Positions 5,014 to 13,265 of a stretch of 20,662 nt of DNA are shown here, in pieces. The stretch comes from JBBPZA01 sp038330095. Its GTDB lineage: Bacteria > Actinomycetota > Thermoleophilia > Solirubrobacterales > Solirubrobacteraceae. Numbering within the stretch: the first letter of the stretch is position 1; the number at the start of each line of letters is the position of its first letter. The position numbers and the translations under genes were made by a program. Location of the stretch: the NCBI GenBank assembly GCA_038330095.1, contig JBBQNQ010000054.1, positions 1 through 20,662 on the forward strand. Reading direction: 5' to 3'. Under the pieces are notes generated by a model. The model did no database searches. It had not been told where the DNA came from and was given only the letters and a program-made list of their open reading frames with translations.

Positions 5014-7638
5014 GTGCGCGGAGACCAACGATGGGATGAGACTTGGCACCGACTCCAGCAGTGGACAGACGGCCGCGGGCCGTCCGAGCGCTTGGCCGCG
5101 CAGATCCTGCTTGACCACGGGTTCACCCACCTGGATCCCAGCCACCCGCTGGGCGGCAAGGACGGCGCTGCGGACGCACTTGCGTGTCGAGGGGGCAAGC
5201 GCTGGGTCATGGCCGTCTACTTCCCGCGCGGACAGCAGATCTTCAAGGCAATCAAGGATAAGTTCCTCGATGACTTTAAGGGCGTCGAATTCAACGAGGC
5301 CGAGGCCTTCGCGTTCGTGAGCAACCAGGAGCTGCGCCGCGCCGAGCGGCGCGAGCTCACGAAGGCGGTTGGCAGCCCGGTGGAGATCTTCCATCTGGAG
5401 CGCCTCGTCGCCGTCCTCGACCAACCGAAGATGCACGGCGTCCGCCGCCAGTTCCTGGGCATCGACGCGCTCGACGGGACACTTGACCGGTCACAGCGCC
5501 TGGAGGAACTGTGGCGGGCATCGATCGCGCGCTGCGCCGCGCGCTGGACGGGCGTCGGGATCCCCCCACTCGAAGCCCGGCTCCTGGCGGAGGACCGGAC
5601 AGTCGGCGCCGTCGACGCTGCTATGTATCCGAGCGCCAAAGAGCCGCTCGTTGTCTGGACAGCGCCCAGGGGCTCGGGTAAGTCGATCGCCTCGGAGCGT
5701 CATCACCAGGCCTCTCTGGAGACCGCGGCCGGCGACGAGAGCGCGCCCGTGCCGGTATTCCTGCGGGCCTCGGAGTGCCTTCCATCGCTTCTGGCCACGG
5801 TCGAAACTGCGGCCGCGGAGGCGGGCACAGCACGGACTGTCGGTGTAAGCGTCGTCGTCGACGGCGTTGACGAGGTCGGTTATCAGGCCGCTGCCGAGTT
5901 GCTGAGCCAGGCGCGCGTGTTAGTCGGCACCTGGCCGTCGACGACTCTCCTGATGACCTCTCGCGCCGTGCCGGTCCTCGCCGAGGCGCCGGAGCACAAG
6001 TCGCTGCCGCCGCTCGACGATGTTGGACAGGAGGACTGCGTCGAGATCGGCGCGGGAGAGGGCGGGGTCTCCATGAGCCTGTATTCGCTTGCCCAGCCGG
6101 TGCGGGCGACCATGGCCCAGCCGTTCTTCGCGCTGCTCGTCGGCGTCTGGATGCGCGAGCGCGGCGACGCTCCGCGCGCGCCGATCGACCTGATGGCGAT
6201 GCTCGGCGACCGAGCGACGAAGGATCTCGGGATCGATCAGGCCCACCTTCGAGCGCTCGCGGTCATCTCGGTTGCGCGCGAGCTCGGCCCGGTGCCCGCC
6301 GGCGACGTCTTGGAAGGTGCCGGAGCTGACGAGCTGCTGGCCACCGGCATGCTGGAACGCCGCGGCGGCGGGCTGGCGTTCGTGTTGCCGGCCGTGGCGC
6401 AGTGGTTCGCGGCCCAGGCGCTTCTCGTCGGAGAGATAGCTTCTGAGCAACTGATCAGCGCCCCCGAGGACCTGGAGCTCTGGCGCTACCCGCTGGCGTT
6501 GGCTATCAGTCTGGGGTCGGCCGAGCGCGCCGGAGAGCTCTTAGCGCCGCTACTGGCGAGCGAGTCGGGCTTCGCGATGCGCGTGCTTGATGCGACGTTC
6601 GGCCAGGCCGTCCTGGGCGGCGTGGCGCCCCCGCCGTGGCGCGAAGGCGGCGAACGGGCTCGCGAGGCGCTTCAGAGTCTCGCCGATGCTCTCTGTCCGC
6701 TCGCACCGCTGGTCTGCGACGTCGACGACGCCGGTCAAGTTCGGCCGATGGCGGTGGCGAGCGGTCCGCATCATCTGGCCGTCGCGTTTTGGCGAGGCGA
6801 TGAGGCGCGGCCCGACGTCTTCGCCATGGCAGCCGACCTCCACCCGTTCGAGGGGGGTCCCCGATGGGGAACGCTGCGGACCAGCCAGGTCGGGCCGGGC
6901 GCCGCGTGGGCTTGGCACTGGGCGCTGACCGGCATCCACAGCCGGCTTGACCGTGTCCTCCGCGCGCGGGCGTTGCCAGTTTCACCGTTCGGTCCGCTCG
7001 GCTACGAGGCGGCGTGGGCCGCCGCATGCGATCTCCTCGACGCAAGCGTCCTCGTTACTCCCTCCATCGGGCTCCAACGACTTGCCGTGTCCCTAGACAA
7101 GGTGCCGGCGGAGATGTACGAGCAGGGTCCTGTGATCTTCCACAAGGACGGGAGGGGTCACGACCTGCGCGGGCTTCGGCTCATCGTCTCCGATCAACAA
7201 AAGAGTGGCGCCACAGAACTTGCGGCGCCGGTCCCGCCCTCGGATCAGAACCTCGGCGGGGGCGGCGTCATCGGCGAGTTCTATAGCGACGAGCGTCTCG
7301 TCGAGATTGCGACGAGCATCTATGAGGAGGCGATCGTCGGCTACCGCGAGCTCGTCGAGCGCTGGATGCCTGCGCTCCTCTCGCAGCTCGAACATCACGT
7401 GCTGATGCCGATGCGCGTCGTCGGCTTCGTCAACAACGGACGCGCGCAACAGGGGTTCGGCCCGATCCCGCATCTCGCCGGCTACTTCGAGGCGCTCCCG
7501 GGGGGCTCAGGGAACGAGGTCCACATGAGCTCTCACCTCACAACTACGACTACCGGGTCGGGGAACACGGCTACGCCCAGCAGCGCGCCGCACGGCCAGA
7601 GACGGCGCGATGGCTTACCGGGACCCACGGCGGCATGA
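5014..7638 (+). CDS. Restriction-endonuclease-like/NACHT-type NTPase, putative defence protein (C-terminus frameshifted)
   Basis: Large multidomain protein. Residues 1-150 form a restriction-endonuclease-like module with DPSHPLGGKDGAADA (41-55), WVMAVYFPRGQQIF (64-77), FVSNQELRRAERREL (101-115) and VEIFHLERL. An NTPase domain follows, with P-loop APRGSGKS (217-224) and Walker B VSVVVDGVDEV (278-288). The D-G-x-D-E form is characteristic of NACHT/STAND ATPases. The remaining C-terminal half is a likely sensor region without recognised repeats. Such enzyme-NTPase-sensor proteins often act in phage defence by abortive mechanisms; here that is inferred. The nuclease-like fold has the D-G-x2-D element, but the strand where Q/E-x-K is expected reads A-V-Y. 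The GTG start at 5014 directly follows an in-frame TGA, so no earlier start is possible; the Shine-Dalgarno is weak. The last ~30 residues (after H at about 840) are Thr/Ser-rich and caused by a frameshift. Confidence 0.75.
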   Translation: MRGDQRWDETWHRLQQWTDGRGPSERLAAQILLDHGFTHLDPSHPLGGKDGAADALACRGGKRWVMAVYFPRGQQIFKAIKDKFLDDFKGVEFNEAEAFAFVSNQELRRAERRELTKAVGSPVEIFHLERLVAVLDQPKMHGVRRQFLGIDALDGTLDRSQRLEELWRASIARCAARWTGVGIPPLEARLLAEDRTVGAVDAAMYPSAKEPLVVWTAPRGSGKSIASERHHQASLETAAGDESAPVPVFLRASECLPSLLATVETAAAEAGTARTVGVSVVVDGVDEVGYQAAAELLSQARVLVGTWPSTTLLMTSRAVPVLAEAPEHKSLPPLDDVGQEDCVEIGAGEGGVSMSLYSLAQPVRATMAQPFFALLVGVWMRERGDAPRAPIDLMAMLGDRATKDLGIDQAHLRALAVISVARELGPVPAGDVLEGAGADELLATGMLERRGGGLAFVLPAVAQWFAAQALLVGEIASEQLISAPEDLELWRYPLALAISLGSAERAGELLAPLLASESGFAMRVLDATFGQAVLGGVAPPPWREGGERAREALQSLADALCPLAPLVCDVDDAGQVRPMAVASGPHHLAVAFWRGDEARPDVFAMAADLHPFEGGPRWGTLRTSQVGPGAAWAWHWALTGIHSRLDRVLRARALPVSPFGPLGYEAAWAAACDLLDASVLVTPSIGLQRLAVSLDKVPAEMYEQGPVIFHKDGRGHDLRGLRLIVSDQQKSGATELAAPVPPSDQNLGGGGVIGEFYSDERLVEIATSIYEEAIVGYRELVERWMPALLSQLEHHVLMPMRVVGFVNNGRAQQGFGPIPHLAGYFEALPGGSGNEVHMSSHLTTTTTGSGNTATPSSAPHGQRRRDGLPGPTAA

Positions 7639-7775
7639 GCTTTGAAGTGGGCATGAAGTACCCCATCTCCGACGCCGTGTACGAATGGATCACGCGGGAC
7701 CTCAACCGGCTCGGGCTCGTCGGATCCCTCGCGCAAAGCCGCTCGAACGAGGCTATCGTGCCGTTCGACCTCTGA
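7542..7775 (+). pseudogene. Out-of-frame C-terminal end of the NACHT-type protein
   Basis: In another frame, starting right where the upstream protein loses its character (7531-7541), the sequence reads NYDYRVGEHGYAQQRAARPE, later GGMSFEVGMKYPISDAVYEW and SNEAIVPFDL, then TGA at 7773-7775. It has clear protein-like composition and no start of its own. Restoring one base near 7535-7541 would join it to the upstream frame (EVHMSSHL-HNYDYRV), giving a protein of about 920 residues. It is therefore a frameshifted end, a sequencing indel or, less likely, a programmed frameshift. No slippery heptamer is obvious. Confidence 0.65.
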
Positions 7776-8032
7776 GGCGCGTGACGGGATGTTGCCCTGG
7801 GCGGGAACAGCGCGCGCGCCGCCTATCGGTCGCGCTCGGTGTGGTGACGCCGCGGATGGTCGAACACCATTCCAGGCGAGGGTATGCCGCCGCGGCTTCG
7901 CGAGGTCGACCCGCGCTGCGGCGCGGCCTCCCGCCCACGTCTCGACTCGGGCGCCTGTACCGCGGTTTCCGTGCCCCGCGTTCTCGCGTCGCACGCGCCG
8001 TGGTGCGGCGTTGTGTCCTCGGCGCGGTCCCC
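7776..8032. other. Convergent intergenic region without a supported gene
   Basis: With the terminator-like stretch that follows, this makes a 350-bp gap between the convergent defence gene and the UvrD-like helicase. Open frames exist on both strands, but they are Arg/Pro/Ala-rich as expected for random high-GC sequence. None has a Shine-Dalgarno or a recognisable motif. I see no RNA gene. Confidence 0.5.
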
Positions 8033-8074
8033 GATACCCCGGAAGGCCGTTCCCCGGGTATGGAGACGCTCTCC
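8033..8074. terminator. Pair of adjacent hairpins between convergent genes
   Basis: An imperfect inverted repeat (GATACCCCGGAA 8033-8044 against GTTCCCCGGGTAT 8049-8061; 6 bp, mismatch, 2 bp) is followed at once by a perfect stem GGAGA-CGC-TCTCC (8062-8074). Placed between converging transcription units, this could stop transcription from both sides. There is no T tract, so an intrinsic terminator is only a guess; a protein-binding role is possible. Confidence 0.4.
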
Positions 8075-8125
8075 TAGACTAGTCGCTGGTGAGCCCCACC
8101 CGGCACGGGCCCGTCGCGTGGCCCC

Positions 8126-10183
8126 TCAGGCCGCCGCCTCTTCGTCTTGTGGTTGCTCCATCCGATCGGCTTGAGCGACCACCTTCGATGCGACTTCAGC
8201 GATGATCCCCTGGTCTCGTCGCGAGAACGGCTTGCCAACCGCGGACGTGAACCGAGACACCGTGCGCGTTATGTTGGCGCCGTTCACGAAGCGGGTTCGG
8301 GCGTGTGAGAGAACGCACGCAACGCGGGCTCGGGTGATGGAGACGTAGAGCATGCGCGCGGCCTCCAGTACCAGGCCGGGATAGGCGCGGCGTTTCTCAC
8401 CTGGCAGTGAGGCCTCCTCGAGACCTGGGATGAACACGACCTTCGCGGACAGTCCCTTGGCGCCATGCATGGTCATCACCTGCACTCGCTCGGGAACGAG
8501 CGAAGTATCGGGTTCTGGCTGTTCGAGTCGAGCGGCCATCGCGGTCAACACACGCACACGGTCGTCGTCCTTGCTGGCGCTGAGGAACAGACGTGCCTCG
8601 TCGATGCTCATCTCGGCTGGCAGCTGCTCGAGCACCGCCCGTAGGTCCTCTGACGTACCTTCCTCGGCGCGGATGTCGTCGACCAGCCGGCAGATGTCGT
8701 CGAGGCGGTCCGCGAGTGCTTCGTCCTTGCCCCAGTTGGCTAGTTCGGCGCAGACGTCGGCGGTGTGCCCAATGGCGCGCTTCGCGCGCGGCGTGACGAG
8801 ACCGTCCGGGACAGCGGAGTAGAAGAGGTCGCGGTAGTTGCGGTTGTTGGCGAGCACCGCCTTGGCGACGTCGTTGCAGGTGCCTAGACCGACGCCTTGG
8901 CGCAGTCCGAGCAGGCTGCGATGAGCGACGTAGTTCATCGGCTCGACGACGACCGAAAGCAGGGCGTAGCCAACACGGCCGGCCTCGGTGTCCGTGATTC
9001 TTCCCTCGTCGACTGGCGCGTAAGGGACTTCGACCTCCTTGAGCGCGGCCTGGATGTCGCGCCCTGGCGTGGTTTTCGAGGACAGCAGGATCATGATCTG
9101 TGACGGCTCGAGGCCAGCTTCGATGAGCCGCTGACAGGACTGGGCGACGGCCCGGGCCTCGGCTCGGCCGGAGTCAAAGCTCCAGCACTCCAGCGCACCG
9201 GGGACAGGCTGGTCGGCCTCCGCCCAGAGGGACACGAGGTTCTTTTCGATGCGGCCGTCAGCGGCGTACTCGCGGATCACGTTCTGGGCGGCGTCGAGGA
9301 TCTTGGGCGCGCAGCGGAAGCAGTCGTGCAGAGTGTGGTCGCCGCTGCCGGGCCGCTCGCGCGTGAACTGCTCGATCCCCTGCGGGCTTGCGTAGCGGAA
9401 GGCGTACAGGCTCTGGTCGTCGTCGCCGGCTACGAAGAGGCGCACGCCGCGCTCGGCCAGGCCGTGCACGAAGCGCAGGTCCATCGGGTTGAGGTCCTGA
9501 AACTCGTCGATGATCAGGTGACCGATCCCGAGCAGCCCGGCCGGGTCGAGGGTGCCAGCCTCCATGCGCTCGACGCACCGGGCGACGACCTCGCCGGGGA
9601 GCACACAGGAGTAGAGCTGCGTTCGGGGACCGTGGAATCGGTTGAACTTCTGGCGTTCCTCGTCGGAGATCGGCGGGTCGGGCGGGATGACGTTCGGCGG
9701 ATCGAACTCGCCTGTTTGCCAGAAGGCCTCGTAGTCACGGCGAACCTGCTCCGGTCGCGTGACTCCGCCGACGCCCATCGTTTTCCCGAACTCAGCATCG
9801 AAGATGTTGCGCAGCTCCCACTGCTCGAGCACCGTGGGATCGGCCGGGTAGGCCTCCAGTACCCCGGCTCGTCTGAGCGTGCGGAGCGCCAGCGAGTGGA
9901 GCGTGCTGACTGCCACCGAATCGCCGTCGGCGAGCCCACGGTCGATGCGCGCCTGCGCGATGCGCTTCTCGAGGTCCATGGTCGAGGCTCGTGTGAACGA
10001 GACAGCGACGATGCACGCGGGCGGCACGTGCTCTTCGGCGAGTAGCCAGCAAACTCGCTCTTCAATCGTTGCGGACTTGCCCGTCCCCGGACCTGCTACC
10101 ACCCGCACGTGATCTGAGATGTCGTGCGCGGCCAGATGTTGGACGTTCTCCGCCTCGTCGATCTGCTCCTTGCGCAATGGCAC
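8126..10183 (-). CDS. UvrD/PcrA-like superfamily 1A DNA helicase
   Basis: 685 residues with the full SF1A helicase motif set: Q-like NVQHLAA (13-19), motif I VAGPGTGKS (29-37), Ia SFTRASTMDLEKR (62-74), motif II IIDEFQDLN (224-232), III VAGDDDQSLYAFR (251-263), IV-like DCFRC (287-291), V VMTMHGAKGL (569-578) and VI LYVSITRAR (612-620). The enzyme should be a 3'-5' ATP-dependent DNA translocase. No nuclease domain is visible at the C-terminus, unlike AddA or RecB. The GTG start at 10183 lacks a clear Shine-Dalgarno. It is last in a minus-strand run after mod, res and a small orphan, separated from the orphan by 104 bp. That placement suggests a defence role, perhaps accessory to the type III system. 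A GajB-like role is conceivable, but no GajA partner is present. Housekeeping UvrD is less likely given the context. Confidence 0.85.
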   Translation of the reverse strand: MPLRKEQIDEAENVQHLAAHDISDHVRVVAGPGTGKSATIEERVCWLLAEEHVPPACIVAVSFTRASTMDLEKRIAQARIDRGLADGDSVAVSTLHSLALRTLRRAGVLEAYPADPTVLEQWELRNIFDAEFGKTMGVGGVTRPEQVRRDYEAFWQTGEFDPPNVIPPDPPISDEERQKFNRFHGPRTQLYSCVLPGEVVARCVERMEAGTLDPAGLLGIGHLIIDEFQDLNPMDLRFVHGLAERGVRLFVAGDDDQSLYAFRYASPQGIEQFTRERPGSGDHTLHDCFRCAPKILDAAQNVIREYAADGRIEKNLVSLWAEADQPVPGALECWSFDSGRAEARAVAQSCQRLIEAGLEPSQIMILLSSKTTPGRDIQAALKEVEVPYAPVDEGRITDTEAGRVGYALLSVVVEPMNYVAHRSLLGLRQGVGLGTCNDVAKAVLANNRNYRDLFYSAVPDGLVTPRAKRAIGHTADVCAELANWGKDEALADRLDDICRLVDDIRAEEGTSEDLRAVLEQLPAEMSIDEARLFLSASKDDDRVRVLTAMAARLEQPEPDTSLVPERVQVMTMHGAKGLSAKVVFIPGLEEASLPGEKRRAYPGLVLEAARMLYVSITRARVACVLSHARTRFVNGANITRTVSRFTSAVGKPFSRRDQGIIAEVASKVVAQADRMEQPQDEEAAA

Positions 10184-10202
10184 ACCGAATCGACCGTACC
10201 CG

Positions 10203-10219
10203 CCGGCCCGGATGGCCGG
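10203..10219. promoter_or_regulatory. Perfect hairpin just upstream of the helicase start
   Basis: CCGGCC-cggat-GGCCGG: 6 bp, all G:C, with a 5-nt loop. It lies 20-36 bp before the GTG of the helicase in the minus-strand transcript, with no U tract after it. It could limit ribosome access or attenuate transcription between the orphan gene and the helicase. Confidence 0.35.
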
Positions 10220-10235
10220 TGACCCCAGAAATCCG

Positions 10236-10250
10236 GTTCCCCGGGGTATC
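10236..10250. promoter_or_regulatory. CCCCGGGG palindrome, possible operator before the helicase
   Basis: GTTCCCCGGGGTATC contains a perfect 8-bp palindrome and lies 53-67 bp upstream of the helicase start. A closely similar element (GTTCCCCGGGTAT, 8049-8061) and an inverted partial copy (8033-8044) lie past the other end of the same gene. I noticed no other copy in the window. Role unknown. Confidence 0.3.
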
Positions 10251-10287
10251 AGCGGTCGCTGAGCGCTCGCGTCGCAGCCGTTCCGCG

Positions 10288-10614
10288 CTACGCTACCCAG
10301 CGAGCTTCGGCGAGCTCGTCGCGGTAGGTACCTGTCGCGAGGTACGTCCGTAGCCGGCGCCCCGCAGCAAGGGGCCGGATCTTGGCGGTTGCTTCGTTTG
10401 GCGTCTTAGCCTCGGTCGCGAAGACCTCGCGGTATCCGGGCTCGTCGGGGACCCGGTTGGGGTCGGTGGCGAAGACTAGGTAGCCGCGGCGGGCGGCCCG
10501 GCGCTGGTTCGCCTGATCGAGGCGTGCCCGTTCCTCGTCGAGCTCGTGGGCCCAGGCGGTGAGGTCGATCTGTGTGCCTTGGTCTGATGTCGTCGAGCGT
10601 GCCACGGGGTCCAT
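10288..10614 (-). CDS. Orphan 108-aa protein between res and the helicase
   Basis: No family recognised. It is a charged soluble protein with an N-terminal helix rich in E, R and A (LTAWAHELDEERARLDQANQ, about 18-37). A compact part follows with RRGYLVFATDPNRVPDEPGY and REVFATEAKTPNEATAKIRP, and the end is RTYLATGTYRDELAEARWVA. Composition (F, Y, W, D, E) and an ATG 44 bp after the res stop support a real gene in the same minus-strand run; no strong Shine-Dalgarno is seen. There is no transmembrane segment, cysteine cluster or obvious catalytic motif. Guilt by association points to the type III system or the helicase, for example as a regulator, but this is only inference. Confidence 0.55.
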   Translation of the reverse strand: MDPVARSTTSDQGTQIDLTAWAHELDEERARLDQANQRRAARRGYLVFATDPNRVPDEPGYREVFATEAKTPNEATAKIRPLAAGRRLRTYLATGTYRDELAEARWVA

Positions 10615-10658
10615 GTTGACGATAGGGCCAGACGGCCGAGATCTCGCCCCGGCTTCGT

Positions 10659-13265
10659 CTACTCGCTACCCGCGCCGCTCGCCTCCAAGAACCGGCGCAG
10701 CCCCTCCACGGTCTCACCATCAAAGCTGTCGAAGACCTTCTGGGGCACCTTCTCGTAGGCCCATTCGCGGCCGGCCAGGCGGGTGGCGTCCTGGCACCAG
10801 CGGCGGGCGCGGCGATCCTTCAGCGCGACGTCGAGGTCTTCCTGGCCCTTAGTCTCGACGATCAGGCAGGCGTCGTCGTCGAGCCGGAGGACGAAGTCGG
10901 GGTAGTAGTAGCGCAGCGCGCCGGCCCGGGAGATGTACTCCAGCGCGAAGCGGCTGTTCATCGTGAGCTTCGCCCACGCGGTGACGTCGTTCGCGCGATC
11001 GAGGAACTGCGCAAACCTGGCCTCGAGTGAGTTGTCGACGGGCGTGAGGTTGAACACCGTGCGCTGGCCGGCCACGGTCTGGCGCGACCAGGGGAAGGGT
11101 GGTGTGTCCGAGACGCGTAGCGCGTTCTCCTCGATCGTCGGCTCGCGTTCGGTGATCGAGAGCACGCGGATCGCCTCGCGGAAGGCGCCAACGACGAGCG
11201 CCTGGGCGTCGTTCTCAGCCAGGCGGCGCAGGATCACCTTGTCCTCGAGCTCCACCGGCCGGTCAAACACACGCTGCTTGAGGTAGTCGCGGACCATCGG
11301 CGCGAGCGTCGCGAACGCGCCGGAGAGCCGATCAACGCCCCCCTCCTTGGCGACGCTGCGGGTGTAGTAGGTGATCACGCCAGCCGGGTCCTCGGCGTAG
11401 GGCACGTGGAACTCGTATTCCTCGATGACTCCCTTGTCGATCAAGTGCACGCCGCGATACTGGACGTATTCGTCCGGCTGCACGTCGGGAACCGCCAGTG
11501 GGCTTTTCGCGTCAGGCACGTCGCCGGGGTGCAGCTGGCTGAGCGCGCTGTCGGAGCGCGTAAGCGCGCGGGTGAGCTGCGGGATGACGATGTCGAAGCG
11601 GCGCTTGGCCTCGTCGGGGAAGATCGTCACCGCCCCCGGTTCGATCTTGTCGGCGTCCTCCTTCTCGACGATCAGGCCGCCGTCGAGCTCGGTGCTCCAG
11701 AGGTTGCGGAATGCCTCGTGCTCGATCACGACCACGCGCTCGTCGAAGCCCGAGCCCGGTGGTGACATGCGCCGCAGGCCGCGGCCGAGCGCCTGCTCCG
11801 GAAGGATGCGATTCGCCGCGCTGAGCGGGCGGAGCGTCACGATCACGCACACGTTGCGCACATCCCAGCCCTCACGCAGCATGAGGACGCTGACGATGCA
11901 GCGGATCCGACTATCGGGCTCGTCGACCTCCCGTGCTGCGCGGCGGGCGAGGTCGAGGTCGTCCTTGGTGATCTCGCCCGCGCGGTTGGTGTGGATGACC
12001 AGCAGCTGGTCGCCGGCGAAGTCGGGCAGCTGGCGCAGGTAGTCACCGGCCTCATCGGCGGCGAGCGTGTTCTCGCACATGACGAACAGCACCGGGCGCT
12101 TGCCGGCGGGCGACAGCGTCTCGTTGAACGCGCGCCAGCGCCCCACGGCGACGTCGAGCCACTGGCGGTTGCGCTGGAAGGATGTGTCGCCCAGCTCGAC
12201 CTGCGCGCCCGTAACCTCGCCGATGAGCGGAGTCTTCACGATCCCGTCAACTACGGCCTGGGCGAGCGGGTAATCGACCACGACGTGGCGGAAGGCGCCG
12301 CCCTTCTCGTACTTCGGGGTGGCCGAGAAGTCGAGCTGGGAGACGACGCCGGCGTCGCGATCGTCGGGCGTGCGCGTGCGCAGCTCGTTGTGCAGGCGCT
12401 CGATCGTCTGGTTCCACTTGAGCTTCTCGTCGTGGACGTGGTGGGCCTCGTCGTTGACGACCATGACGCGCCGGCGCTGCGCGATCCGGTCGAAGAGCTG
12501 CGCGGCGGCTGATGCGTCGACGTCGCGATTCACTCGGGGTCCGAGCATCGCCTCGACGGGGTTGGGCGCGGTCTTGTTCTCGCCGCGGCCGGCCGGCGGC
12601 TCGTAGAGACGCTGGACGTTGGTGAGATACAGGACGCCGCGAGCCGTCACCGGAGCGGCGTCGTCCTGGAGGAGCACGGTGAGATCGAAGTCGTGTGACC
12701 ACTCCGACGGGATCAGCGGATCGCGGCGGAACGTCGCGCCGTCACCGAAGTCAGCCTTCAGGCGCTCGAAGACGATCAGGTTCGGCGCGATGACAAGAAA
12801 CGAGCTCGTCATCGGCGAGTCGGCCTCGTAGAGCGCATGGAAGTAGGACCACACGACGCACAGGCTCATCGCCATCGTCTTGCCGGAGCCCGTCGCCATC
12901 TTCATCGCCAAGCGCTGGCGCTTGGGCTCGCCGGGCTGGATTGTCATCCCGTGCTCGGCGAACTCGAGAAGGTCCTTCAGGCCGCGAACCGGCTCGATCT
13001 CGGTCAGGTAGACGAAGGTCTCGACGGCCTCGCGCTGGCAGAAGTAGAACCGAAACGGCCGGCCGTCGCTGAAACGGTGCTCGTCGGCGAACCAGAATCC
13101 GAGCAGGCGCCGCGACGTCGCCGATGCGCCGGGGTAGGCCTGCGCTCGCCAGGCGTCAACACGCGCCCGCACTCCGTTGACGGCGTACGTGCCCTCACTG
13201 AGCTTGCGCCGGTCCGGGACCGCGTACGGACCCCCGCCGGCTGACGGCGCCGTAGCGGTGCTCAC
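10659..13265 (-). CDS. res: Type III restriction enzyme, Res subunit
   Basis: The ATP-dependent restriction subunit that forms a complex with Mod and cleaves unmodified DNA after long-range communication between two recognition sites. The SF2 helicase core has Walker A MATGSGKT (123-130), DEAH NDEAHH (271-276) and motif III FSATP (313-317). The C-terminal helicase lobe has LMLREGWDVRNVCVIVTLRP and GRGLRRM. The C-terminal endonuclease domain is intact: PDF at 789-791 and ETK at 804-806, the PD-(D/E)xK signature. 868 residues, close to the family norm. The open frame extends further upstream to 13415, but those residues lie over mod in another frame and look non-protein-like. GTG 13265 overlaps the mod stop as GTGA, so I take it as the start. 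All catalytic motifs are present, so the enzyme should be active. Confidence 0.92.
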   Translation of the reverse strand: MSTATAPSAGGGPYAVPDRRKLSEGTYAVNGVRARVDAWRAQAYPGASATSRRLLGFWFADEHRFSDGRPFRFYFCQREAVETFVYLTEIEPVRGLKDLLEFAEHGMTIQPGEPKRQRLAMKMATGSGKTMAMSLCVVWSYFHALYEADSPMTSSFLVIAPNLIVFERLKADFGDGATFRRDPLIPSEWSHDFDLTVLLQDDAAPVTARGVLYLTNVQRLYEPPAGRGENKTAPNPVEAMLGPRVNRDVDASAAAQLFDRIAQRRRVMVVNDEAHHVHDEKLKWNQTIERLHNELRTRTPDDRDAGVVSQLDFSATPKYEKGGAFRHVVVDYPLAQAVVDGIVKTPLIGEVTGAQVELGDTSFQRNRQWLDVAVGRWRAFNETLSPAGKRPVLFVMCENTLAADEAGDYLRQLPDFAGDQLLVIHTNRAGEITKDDLDLARRAAREVDEPDSRIRCIVSVLMLREGWDVRNVCVIVTLRPLSAANRILPEQALGRGLRRMSPPGSGFDERVVVIEHEAFRNLWSTELDGGLIVEKEDADKIEPGAVTIFPDEAKRRFDIVIPQLTRALTRSDSALSQLHPGDVPDAKSPLAVPDVQPDEYVQYRGVHLIDKGVIEEYEFHVPYAEDPAGVITYYTRSVAKEGGVDRLSGAFATLAPMVRDYLKQRVFDRPVELEDKVILRRLAENDAQALVVGAFREAIRVLSITEREPTIEENALRVSDTPPFPWSRQTVAGQRTVFNLTPVDNSLEARFAQFLDRANDVTAWAKLTMNSRFALEYISRAGALRYYYPDFVLRLDDDACLIVETKGQEDLDVALKDRRARRWCQDATRLAGREWAYEKVPQKVFDSFDGETVEGLRRFLEASGAGSE

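Noticed and set aside
7685..8077. Small genes in the convergent intergenic region
   Set aside because: Open frames in several registers are Arg/Pro-rich with no ribosome site, as expected by chance at this GC content.
8126..10183. Gabija (GajB) helicase
   Set aside because: No OLD/TOPRIM-type GajA neighbour is present; the gene lies next to a type III system instead.
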